Shown here one piece after another: positions 10,897 to 19,884 of a stretch of 64,000 bases of DNA. The position numbers were made by a program, and so were the translations under genes. Each line of letters starts with the position of its first letter. The first letter of the stretch is position 1. This stretch comes from Steinernema hermaphroditum. Taxonomy: Eukaryota > Nematoda > Chromadorea > Rhabditida > Steinernematidae. The stretch lies in NCBI GenBank assembly GCA_030435675.1, contig CM059622.1, positions 17,608,001-17,672,000 on the forward strand, in the 5' to 3' direction. Below the pieces are notes generated by a model that had not been told where the DNA came from, did no database searches, and saw only the letters and a program-made list of their open reading frames with translations.

Positions 10897-11205
10897 GTGA
10901 ATGCAGAAGGCGCCCGCGAAATGCTGAGAAGAAAAGTAGACCAGTGCAAAGAACTGGTTAACGGAGCGACTGGAGTGCTCAAGAGAATACAATACATCGG
11001 CGGGACCCATGTCGACTCGCTGGAAATCGAATTCGATCGCGGCGTAGGATGGCAAACCATACGCCGCGTGAACGCGATCTACAACCGGGGGTTTGGACGA
11101 AAAGATCAGCAGATCACAGTTCCCTGTGATGCTGTCGTTCGCTGCTACCATCCACAAGTGTCAAGGACTCACCTTGAAGACAGCCATCTTGGTAATGGAA
11201 CAACG
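10897..11205 (+). pseudogene. PIF1-family helicase C-terminal fragment, frameshifted
   Basis: Two frames carry pieces of one superfamily 1 helicase C-terminus. Frame one (to ~11095) reads KVDQCKELVNGATGVLKRI and later VNAIYNRGFGRKDQQ, matching the 'lvNGa.G.v' segment after the second RecA fold. The next frame (from ~11095) reads QFPVMLSFAATIHKCQGLTL, the Q-motif-rich 'TIHKxQGxTL' block of PIF1-type helicases. The ATPase half (Walker A and B) is absent, so the piece is non-functional. PIF1-type helicases are found in host genomes and as the motor of Helitron transposons. The RPA-like fragment immediately downstream points to a Helitron or similar element. Confidence 0.7.
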
Positions 11206-11729
11206 CGACAGGCCATGGTTTCGAGATCACTTTACAAAACGAAGCCGACGTTGCAATGTGCGACGACCCGCATGCTGTGGAAGTCCCGCCATTGCAGCTT
11301 AACGTGATTCCACTCAACACAGTGGGAGCAGCTCAAGTACACAAACGCATCGACATTCTCGGTGTCGTGGAGGATGTGGGAGATTTGCGCCAGGTAAACG
11401 AAAGTCCGCTTATATTTCTAACCAACATGCTTATTTAGGTAGCTGCGCAAACAGCAAGCGAGCCGCAGGAAAGGAGAGATATCCGCATAGTGGATTCGTC
11501 CAATACAAAGCTTCAACTCACCTTATGGGGCGACAATGCAAAGAATTTCAACGTATCACATGGCGATCACCCGGTAATGGCAATTAAGAACGCTTTAGTT
11601 CGCCACTACAACAATTGCTATTACCTGAACACAAACGATACGACAAGGTTCGAGCTGAACCCCAGTGGTTCTCGAGCTGCTGGACTCGGAACGTGGTATA
11701 GCCTTATAAGACCGGCTGAACATACCTAG
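11206..11729 (+). pseudogene. RPA70-like single-strand DNA-binding (OB-fold) fragment, two exons
   Basis: Frame from ~11206 to 11393, a 45-bp intron (11394-11438), then 11439-11729, in phase 0. The first piece reads HGFEITLQNEADV and then VHKRIDILGVVEDVGDL. The second reads RDIRIVDSSNTKLQLTLWGD, VMAIKNALVRHYN and GLGTWY. This order matches the end of DNA-binding domain A and the whole of OB-fold B of the replication protein A large subunit. It lacks the N-terminal domain, most of domain A and the zinc-binding C-terminal domain. Helitrons of plants and animals often carry RPA-like genes, and a helicase fragment sits directly upstream. A captured or transposon-encoded RPA is therefore likelier than a decayed host RPA1. 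Confidence 0.7.
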
Positions 11730-11961
11730 AACTTGCACGAAAGAGAGATGGTGCATAACGGTTTGGCCTTGTACTGTATTGTAACTGTTCGAATGTGAAT
11801 TCGCAATTTGTAATTGGTTAACTAATAAATTGTTGTGTTTCTTATTTACGTTCACCACAGACCAACCACGCCCGCTAGCCCAATAAAAACACAGAATTTG
11901 GATTCGGGATGGGTTTCTTGAGGGATTCCTGCGCCAATTTGGATTTGGAATAGCAAAAGAC

Positions 11962-12612
11962 GGTGCTCGGACATTTGCGCCACCGACATTTGCGCCACAG
12001 ACATTTGCGCCACCGACATTTGCGCCACCGACATTTGCGCCACAGGCATTTGCGCCACCGATATTTGCGCCACTTTTCTGGTCTCACCACGAAAAGCCAA
12101 TACTTTTAAACTTTAAACGGAGAGCATGTTGTGTTCAGATGTCTAGGCGCATGTCACTGAGGTTTCAGCAAGCGAAGCGAGCCCTCCTCTTTGCTCATGT
12201 CGTAGACCTAGGTTTGCCTTAGGAACATGCCTAGATGTTTAATGTTGCGGGCCATGGCCTAATGACCTAACATGGCTCAGGCTTGGCTCATACCTATTGA
12301 TTTTATGCGTGCCCGAAAACACGAAATTCAAGATTAAGAATTTGATCTGAGTTTTATAAACTCAAACTCGTGCATAAATGCCAGGCCATAGTTGTGAGAC
12401 ACAGGCTGTGACTCAAATTGTTGTTTGCGATTTTTAAGTTTATTCTTATATGTCCTAGTCGTAGCTTACATGGTGAGACACAGAAAGTATCGAACACAGC
12501 TCACGACTTACCGTTCCTACTCCAGTTATCAATTAAAAGGATTCGTAAAAGGCTTTTCGTGGTGAGACCAGAAAAGTGGCGCAAATGTCGGTGGCGCAAA
12601 TGTCCTAGTACC
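11962..12612. mobile_element. ~650-bp inverted-repeat element with 15-bp tandem repeat end
   Basis: The left end (11962-12103) has about eight copies of a 15-bp unit, gacatttgcgccacc, then cacttttctggtctcaccac. The right end (~12555-12610) is the inverted copy: gtggtgagaccagaaaagtg followed by two inverted units. The array has expanded at one end only. The 450-bp interior has no gene. Confidence 0.75.
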
Positions 12613-12868
12613 CAAAAGACTAACTAAGATATTTTTTTGAGCTCCAGAAAACCCGCAAGAAGTAAGTGTTTTTGACCGGGCAAAGACTATTCCTATCATT
12701 TTCGCCGTGCTTTACAAACTAGAAAAGGTTAGAACCCGGGAGCACCAAAAAAAGTCCAAAAATAAAAATTTATTTACCAGAATTTTGTTCCGAAAAAAAC
12801 CCTGCAGTCATAACTTTTTTTAATCCACAGATTTTGCTGAAAACTTGCATTTAGGGGTAATTCGACGT
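12613..12868. other. Unassigned AT-rich spacer
   Basis: No gene, tRNA or repeat was recognised between the 650-bp element and the fold-back element. Text similar to its end (tttgctgaaaacttg) recurs near 16810, so it may belong to flanking repeat sequence. Confidence 0.35.
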
Positions 12869-13112
12869 AACTAACAAGGGAAGTGTCAAACATGGCCCCC
12901 GCCGATTTAGCTGAAATTTGGTGCACGAGTAGGTCTTACCGAGAGTAGTAACCGCCCAAAAAATCAGCGGCCCATACCGGGTAGATTTCGAGAAAAATGT
13001 ACTTCTAAATTTGCTATTGTGGTTATGTTGTTCTAATACAGGCGTAGTGAAAGCGTACAGTTGGTCGAGGGGTAACACTCCAGAACCACGTATTTTGGTT
13101 CCGGGTTCGAAT

Positions 13113-15523
13113 CAGGGATGTGCGTAATTACGAATTTCGTAATTACGACTTACGGGGTTTTTGGGCACTTACGATTACGACTTACGACTTACGAAATCAG
13201 AATTTTACTTACGACTTACGACTTACGTTTTCGTCCGAAAAATTCGTAAGTAGCAAGTCGTAAGTGGCGATTCAAGCGGCAGATTATCGCTGCGGGACTC
13301 GAGCACAGTGCTTCGATCTACTGCAGCCTGTGTTCTTTTTGAGCGAGCGCAGTGAGTGCTTTATTGAGATCTCGATTATCTCTAATGTTTGATTGCTTTA
13401 GATGGCGACGACCTCTAGTGCGCGCAGCAAGTACGACTGTTTCTTCCGCATCTCCGAAGAGCTTGTCACATGTCGTCTATGCGAGAAAACGTTGAAGAAG
13501 TCTAAGGACGGTTGCACAGGTAACATGCGCTTCCACTTGAAGACGGATCATAAAGCTGAATTTTCCAAGGTAAGTGAACGATTGCCGTCGTGTTTCATTA
13601 TTTTTGCAGTTTGTGGGGCAGCAAACAGTACAGAAAGAGAAGCAAGAGGCTAAGGCGCGAGCTGACAACTCCAGACAGCTGAAACTTCCATTTAAACGAA
13701 CTGTGGACACGAATACATCTCAATAACTTCCGATGGTTGGTCGTCGGCTGAGAACACTCATTCTCTTCTGAGCTTGACCGTTCACTTTGTCGATAAGGTA
13801 ACATTCGAACCAAAGTACTTCATCGTCGGTGTGATACCTCTGCGTGGTCCACACAGCGCGGAGAATATGGCCGACAGACTTCGCGACTGTATGAGCACTT
13901 TTTCCCTTGAAAGAGCTAAGGTGAGTTGAGCTTCTTTCCTTCGCATACAAAACGTATTTCTAGGTTTTCGTAATGATCCGAGATGGAGCTACTTCCATGA
14001 TCAAAATGTCATCGATATTAGGCATGGATAGCGGACACTGTTTCGCACACCTCCTACAACTAGCAGTGAAGGACGGCCTGGCTACGTTTCCCTCGGCTAA
14101 ATCCTTGGTGGAAACAATGAAAACAATTGTGCGGAAGATGAGAAAGAGCGGACGCGATAAGGACGAATTCAAACAGTGTCTCATCGATTGCAACCTAGCA
14201 GAGCGTCTCTTACTGCCTGTGAGTTTCTTGTCTAACCCCCCGGAGAAGATTAGACAGTATTTTAGTGCATTGATATCCGATGGTCATCCATGTACAATAT
14301 GTTGCTACGGTTCCAGGAAAACCAAAGAGCAGTTGAAATATTCCTAATCGATCATTCAAGGTCTAAATCGTTGTGTCGTTCCGTAATATATCTCTTTTTT
14401 AGGTATCCTCATCTCACTCATTCCGACTGGAAGCTTGCGGATGATCTTATCGAATTGCTGCGCCCTCTAGGCGAGGTGACTGAGTTCGTGCAGCGTCGCA
14501 AAGAAGCCTCGCTCTCAACAGTTCTACCGATCGTACGAATTCTTCAGCAACGTCTATCTACAGAACCAGAAGAAAACGACTCCTTGTCGATAGCCAAACG
14601 CATTATTTTGGATGGGATCACACGCCGGCTGAACACAATGAAGTCATCCACGTTTTACAGAAAAATGGAACTTGCAACTCTTCTTGATCCGCGATTCAAG
14701 TCCGCCTTCTTCGAAGTTCCCGAGATGAAACATGTAAGTAACTTATTCTTAATCCCCAATTTCTTAAAATCTGTGTTAGGATGCCCTTCTACTAGAAGTT
14801 GAATCTCTGGCCGTTTCTCTGTGTAAGAAGGCGGGTTCAGACCAGAATGAAACCGAGGTCGAAACTGATCAAATTGGAGTGGAAGACTCTCCTATCACCG
14901 ACCCATTTTCGCATTTCTTATCTCAGGAGCCAGTGAAGTTGACATCAAGTCCGAGTCCGACGATTGCGGATGCGAAGCTAAAGGCGAAACAGGTAGTTGT
15001 GCTTTGGTAACCACCTTATGAAGTCTTTTAGGAACTGGATGAGTACTTCTCAACGCCACCGAATCCGCAATCTGATCCATATGAATTTTGGGCATCCCCA
15101 GCAATCGAAATAAAGTTCCCACTGCTCCGTTCCCTGGCATGTTGCCACTTCAGTGCTCCCGCAACGTCAGCAGAATCAGAAAGACTCTTCTCCGCTGCTG
15201 GCTTAACCATCTCGGATCTCCGCACTAATCTGCTCGACGAAACACTTGCCAAACTTTTGTTTCTTCATAGTAACATGCGACTTTTGGGTTTTGATTAATA
15301 TGTATGTTGGCTTTGCGTGCATGACTCATTAAATGCATAACTGTTGATCTGTTGGAATTTTTGATGTGTCGGAAAACACGTTGACCCTTACTTACGACTT
15401 ACGACTTACGAATACTTACGACTTACGGTTTTTTGGTACTTACGACTTACGACTTACGAAATCAAAATTTTACTTACGACTTACGACTTACGAAAACAAA
15501 AATTTTACTTACGCACATCCCTG
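13113..15523 (+). mobile_element. hAT transposon with 8-bp target duplication
   Basis: The termini are CAGGGATGTGCGTAA and its inverted copy ending at 15523. The flanking 8-bp direct duplication GTTCGAAT lies at 13105-13112 and 15524-15531. Both subterminal regions (~13120-13265 and ~15385-15515) are packed with ACTTACG repeats, probable transposase-binding sites. The 2411-bp element encodes a spliced hAT transposase on the + strand, inactivated near 13,700. It landed in the B-box of the tRNA-like segment of the fold-back element. Confidence 0.93.
13402..15298 (+). pseudogene. hAT-family transposase, seven exons, internally deleted
   Basis: Exons: 13402-13569, 13610-13920, 13964-14218, 14266-14360, 14403-14733, 14780-14992, 15032-15298. 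Introns of 39-47 bp have consistent phases. The N-terminus has a BED zinc finger (C24, C27, H45, H50). The catalytic core shows TSDGWSS, then RDGATSM and GHCFAHLLQLAV (the C/H-type insertion motif), then DIRWSSMYNML. The C-terminus is a classic hAT dimerisation domain (ATSAESERLFSAAGL). In exon 2 the frame runs LPFKRTVDTNTSQ then stops at 13724, while CGHEYISITSDGW is read one frame over. The two motifs lie far closer together than usual in hAT transposases, so a deletion of perhaps 80-100 codons plus a frame change is likely. The product cannot be full length. Confidence 0.88.
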
Positions 15524-15830
15524 GTTCGAATCCCAGTGGAAACAGTTCTTTTTATTTTTGCTTTCCTTGTTTCTCTGGGTGTAAATTTAAGTTTTCACAG
15601 TTTTCCCGATTCGAAAATATGTTATTGTTGAAATGCAAAGATAACAGATGACCAAATCGCAACACTGAAATCCACAGCGCTACAGAAAGCGGCTAAGCAA
15701 GGTGTCCTGATCACCTTGTCAAAGTATTGGCAGCCGTCGATTACACTGCGACTAAAACTGACCTCAAGATGATCATGATCAACCTTCTGTAAAAACGTAT
15801 AATAGTATGACAAAGCCGGTGCCTGGTCCG

Positions 15831-15905
15831 TGTCTCAATAGTTCATTGGTAACAGTCTTGCTTGACAGATGGTAAACCCGGGTTCGATTCCCATCGGGGG
15901 TCGTA
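15831..15905 (+). other. tRNA-like segment (degenerate A and B boxes)
   Basis: A-box-like TAGTTCATTGG (15839-15849) and exact B-box GGTTCGATTCC (15881-15891) have about the right spacing, followed by catcgggggtc. The acceptor stem and outer T-stem do not pair, so a functional tRNA is unlikely. It lies at the centre of the fold-back element. Confidence 0.5.
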
Positions 15906-16563
15906 ATTTTTCATTCATTTTATTATTTCTATCTAACTGCCTTTTGCTGCATTTTGTCACAAAAAAAATGAGAAAATCACGAATCAATTTTTTTCGCATC
16001 CATATTTCATGTCTTTAAGCATACTATAAGAGTCATTTTGAGGTCAATTTTAGCCATCATGTTGCTGACGTCCGCTAATATTTTGAGAAAGTGATCTGGA
16101 CACCCAAGACATAAAGAAACACCATGCCTTGATGTTTGATCGCTTTCTGTATCGCTGCAGATTTCAGTTCTTCCATTTGGTCATATGTCATCTTTACATT
16201 TTTTTTTTTTCGAATCGGGAAAACTGTGAGAACGTAAAATTAACACCCAGAGAAACAAGGAAAGGAAAAATAAAAAGAACTGTTTCAGCTGGGATTCGAA
16301 CCCGGAACCAAAATACGTGGCTCCGAAGTGTTACCCCTCGACCATTCGTACGCTTGAAAGCTGCCTATATCGGAACTACATAACATACCGAAATACCCAT
16401 TTAGAAGTACATTTTTCTCGAAATCTACCCGGTATGGGCCGCTGATTTTTTGCGCGGTTACTACTCTCGGCAAGACCTACTCGTGCACCAAATTTCAGCC
16501 AAATCGGCGGGGGCCATGTTTGACACTCCCCTTGTAAGCGTTTGCCGAAAAAAAAAATTGCAC

Positions 16564-16985
16564 CGTTGGAATTTGGACTTTTTGACCTACTTGAAAGTGT
16601 CAGTGGTCCCGCCGCGATTTCCCTGCGACGTCTGGAATTCGCTGTTTTCGGCGTTCTCTGGGTTTGTTCGTATGCGCAGTCGATTCAGCAAGTCACGGCG
16701 AGTCGATTAAGCCCAAAATTGCCGAAAGTGTTTATAAAAAAGTTAGATATATGGAGCCATATACTGTAAAACAAGAACTTGATGAAACTTCTTGATTTAT
16801 CAACAGATTTTTCTGAAAACTTGTAGACAGGGGTAATTCGGCGCGGCGAACCGATTGCAATCAAGAAAACGAACTTTGACCGTCGGAATTTGAGGTTTTT
16901 GGTTAACATAAAAATGTGGCAGTGGTCCCACCACGATTTCCCTGAGAGGTAGCGAACTCGCTGTTTTCGCTGTTCTCTCGGTTTC
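16564..16985 (+). repeat. ~105-bp direct repeat
   Basis: The block ccgttggaatttggactttt...cgctgttttcggcgttctct at ~16564-16662 recurs as a diverged copy at ~16871-16976 (gtggtcccaccacgatttcc within it). No gene is present. Confidence 0.7.
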
Positions 16986-17004
16986 TTAGATCATTTAGCG
17001 TTGT

Positions 17005-17355
17005 TATCTGAGCTTAGAACTCTATTGCACAGTCTCATGAGATAGCTTAGACTTATTGCGAAGGCTCCTGAGATAATTTAGACTTATTGCGAAGGCTCCT
17101 GAGATTACTTAGACTTTCTGCAAGGTCTCATGAGATAGCTTAGTTTTATTGCGAAGGCTCCTGAGATAGTTTAGACTTCGGTCATAGTCTCATGAGATAG
17201 CTTAGATTTATTGGATAGTCTCATGAGATAGCTCAGACTTATCACATAGTCTCATGAGATAGCTTAGACTTATTGCATAGCCTCATGGGATAGCTTAGAC
17301 TTATTGCATAGTCTCATGAGATAGCTTAGATTTATTGCGAAGGCTCCTGAGATAG
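17005..17355 (+). repeat. ~31-bp minisatellite with CTCATGAG core
   Basis: About ten units of the form gatagcttagacttattgca followed by tagtctcatga. Every unit carries CTCATGAG or its variant CTCCTGAG, a self-complementary 8-mer. Non-coding. Confidence 0.85.
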
Positions 17356-17520
17356 GTGCTCTTTGCGGAACAGATTCGTGCTCAATTGGAGCGCGCGTCG
17401 CATTCGACTAAAGCTCCAGCGTTGAGCGCTGTGCTTAAGCGGCCCCTCGTACGCAATACGGACCACGAGCTGCGCTCCGACACTGAAAGCCATTCGGCGA
17501 GGAGTGCGTAACGACTTGAC

Positions 17521-18085
17521 GCGAACGATTTGACGCGGGGACAAATCTACTTGCCGCGCCAGGCAATTCGTTCCGGGACCATTCTGTCGCCTTAGTTTCA
17601 CCAATTTTCGACCTCTTTTCCGCTTTTTTCTTCGATTATCGAGCTGTTTGCTCCGTGTACGGCTGTACTAAGATATCAGCGAAGCTGTTAAGACAACAGG
17701 CTCGCCCTTCGGGCTCGCTTTAAATCAATAGGCATAGTCCTAAGCCGGAGCCTAAGCCAAGCCGGGGTTTGCCTAAGCCAAGCCGGGGTTTGCCTAAGCC
17801 AAGCCGGGGTTTGCCTAAGCCAAGCCGGGGTTTGCCTAAGCCAAGCCGGGGTTTGCCTAAGCCAAGCCAAAAATGAATACAGAGCTCGCTTCGCTTGCTC
17901 GCAGCCTAAGTTTGTAGGCTGTTATCTTGTTAGTTATGCTGGAAATCCGACAGAAACAGCTCAATAATCGAAGAAAAAAGCGAAAAAGAGATCGAAAATT
18001 GGTGAAACTAAGGCGACAGAATGGTCCCGGAACGAATTGCCTGGCGCGGCAAGTAGATTTGTCCCCGCGTCAAATCGTTCGCGGC
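17521..18085. repeat. ~130-bp inverted repeat flanking a minisatellite
   Basis: Arms ~17521-17653 and ~17947-18085 are inverted copies (gtttcaccaattttcgacct against aggtcg-type text at 17990). Between them lies the 21-bp minisatellite. The right arm forms the 5' half of the SprT-like reading frame. Confidence 0.8.
17735..17868 (+). repeat. 21-bp minisatellite (reverse-strand copy of the 7.8-kb family)
   Basis: Six or so near-identical 21-bp units beginning cctaagccaagccgggg. The complement, caaaccccggcttggcttag, is the core of the 7780-8165 minisatellite. The flank agtcctaagccggagcctaa also matches there, so the two loci share an origin. Confidence 0.88.
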
Positions 18086-18577
18086 AAATCGTGCTCGCGT
18101 CAAATCGTTACTGCGGTAAATCGTTTTGCGTCAAATCGTTCTGCTCCCTGGGCGAGAACCGACTTCTTTGACAATACAAAAAGATGTCGCATCGTCTTTT
18201 TCATGGATGGGTTCGCCATTTACACTGGAGATCTCTTCTATGAGATGATCGTAGGTACTCTCATTCACGAGATGATCCACGTTCTCGGCTACATTCACGG
18301 GATGCCAGACCAAATGAATCGTGCCCACGGGTCCGGTTACATGGAAGTGGTAAATCGGTTCGTTGACAGCGGCGTTCTCCGCTTAGGCGAGATTGTCAAT
18401 GTAGAGAACGATCCTATTCCCGCCAGGAGTGGTCGGATTGCGGCGCGCGTGAAAAATGCAGCCCAACAAGATGAAGCACGACAGCGGAAGAAGAAAAAGG
18501 AGGAGAGAAAGTTGAAGGAGCAGATGCGGTGGCAGGAAAGTAAGAGAAGACTAGAAGAAGGCCGCTCCTCTACCTGA
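17927..18577 (+). CDS. SprT-like zinc metalloprotease domain fragment fused to repeat sequence
   Basis: Open frame of 216 codons. The first ~75 codons are the arm of an inverted repeat and a run of cgtcaaatcgtt repeats, so they are not a native N-terminus. From about residue 90 the frame reads IVGTLIHEMIHVLGYIHG and then AHGSGYMEV. H114-E115-M-I-H118 and H134-G are the zinc-site pattern of SprT/SPRTN-type proteases, which cleave DNA-protein crosslinks in the nucleus. The C-terminus (residues ~175-216) is a charged, probably coiled segment. No intron, PIP box or ubiquitin-binding zinc finger is evident. It may be a truncated duplicate of a host SPRTN-like gene or a gene carried by a mobile element. 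Expression is uncertain. Confidence 0.6.
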   Translation: MLVMLEIRQKQLNNRRKKRKRDRKLVKLRRQNGPGTNCLARQVDLSPRQIVRGKSCSRQIVTAVNRFASNRSAPWARTDFFDNTKRCRIVFFMDGFAIYTGDLFYEMIVGTLIHEMIHVLGYIHGMPDQMNRAHGSGYMEVVNRFVDSGVLRLGEIVNVENDPIPARSGRIAARVKNAAQQDEARQRKKKKEERKLKEQMRWQESKRRLEEGRSST

Positions 18578-18689
18578 TTCTGATTCTCGCGTTGTTGTTA
18601 TTATTGTTGACCGGTAAATCTTTTACCAAATGTGTGTTCCTGTTGTTGTTTGGACGGTGGTATCTCTGGTTTGGCTGGGAAAGTTGTTG

Positions 18690-19090
18690 TCTGTGAATTG
18701 TTGTCGTCATAGGTCGTCGGTCTCACTTAGGTTTTCTATTAATTTTTCTCGTCGTTGGTCGTTGGTTCTTCTAGGTTTTTCCATGCCTTGTTGTCGTCGT
18801 TTGTCGTCGGTATCGTCTAGGTGCTCTATGAATTGTTGTCGTCATATGTTGTCGGTCTCATTTAGGTTTTCTATGAGTAGTTGTCGTCGTTGTTCGTCGG
18901 TATTGTGAAGTTTGTCTGTCATCTTGGTTATCTACTCACTTCCGTTACTGGTGCTTGTCAGTAAGTTGTCGTCATTGTCGGTCTCATTTAGGTTTTCTAT
19001 GAGTAGTTGTCGTCGTTGTTCGTCGGTATTGTGAAGTTTGTCTGTCATCTTGGTTATCTACTCACTTCCGTTACTGGTGCTTGTCAGTAA
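18690..19090 (+). repeat. GTTGTCGTCGT minisatellite with a ~110-bp tandem duplication
   Basis: Units of ~60 bp combining gttgtcgtcgttcgtcggt and aggttttctatgagta run from ~18690 to 18905. The stretch ~18855-18963 (to tggtgcttgtcagtaa) is then repeated almost exactly at ~18978-19090. Confidence 0.8.
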
Positions 19091-19884
19091 TACGGAACAA
19101 TATCAAAATCTAACATACAATATGTTTATTAACGAGAATTCGTTATGATATTTGGAGATTTTGGCAAAATAGCAATCATGAAGAGGCTTATTATACACAG
19201 GTTCCAATATTTATTTGGGCCGATTTTGGGTGCGAAGTGATTCCTATGAAATTCTGCATTAAAGGAAACTGCCAAATTCGCAATCATAAGTGAATTAGCA
19301 CACCAAAAATCTCCAACCAAAGTACAGCATTACGCCGCTGTCTATGGTATCCAAAATTGCTTAGGTACGGCATCCTATGATACACCCAGAGTTCTTAAAC
19401 TGTCAAAGGATAGAAGAGAAGATGGGCTACAAGCTGGTGCCCTCAGATCGCAAAATACTACATAGAAAGTGTATGAATCAGAAAATCGTTGGGATAACCT
19501 CTATGTCTGTCTTGAACACGATTTTGCGCGGGCATCGAAGTCGTGAAGAGCGGATTCCGGAAGTGGAATAGCGGTGAAGCAGAACCAACGGAGCAGAGAG
19601 TCATCTTCGGTTCGGCTGGCGGCGTGGGCGGCATCATTGCGCCAACAACGACGGCCGAGAACGACCGCTCACTTAACTCATTCGGCTCAGACAGCCTCAG
19701 AGAGAGAGCGAGTAGACGACCCGACCGATCGCTGGGGGCACAAATGAAAGACCTGTCGGTCTTGAAATATGCTGTAATGATCTCTAGCCAATATAAAGGG
19801 TACAGTAGTCAGTTTATTGCGATACTGAACAACTGAGAAGAATTTGAAATGTTAACTGCTATGTGAATGAGTTTGCTGGTCGGT
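19091..19884. other. Unassigned region with an isolated TATA-like site
   Basis: A 64-codon frame at 19377-19571 (+; MIHPEFLNCQRIEEKMGYKL at its start) looks compositionally protein-like but matches no family I recognise. CCAATATAAAGGGTACAG at ~19788 is a TATA-type sequence on the + strand with no sense gene after it. Any transcript would run antisense to the pseudogene that follows. Confidence 0.35.

Larger units (their letters stand above)
12869..16540. mobile_element. Palindromic fold-back element interrupted by a hAT transposon
   Basis: The right arm (~16030-16540) is the inverted copy of a left arm in two pieces: 12869-13112 and 15524-~15775. They are separated exactly by the hAT element at 13113-15523. 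Removing the hAT leaves ~1.26 kb, nearly all palindrome: two ~500-bp arms around a ~250-bp centre. Each arm holds a tRNA-like A-box (TGGTCGAGGGG) and B-box (GGTTCGAATCC) pair. The centre has another tRNA-like segment. The ends (acaagggaagtgtcaaacat / its complement) match the family at 9810-10282. It encodes no transposase of its own. Confidence 0.85.

Noticed and set aside
15831..15905. Functional tRNA gene
   Set aside because: A and B boxes are present, but the acceptor stem and the outer T-stem pairs do not form.
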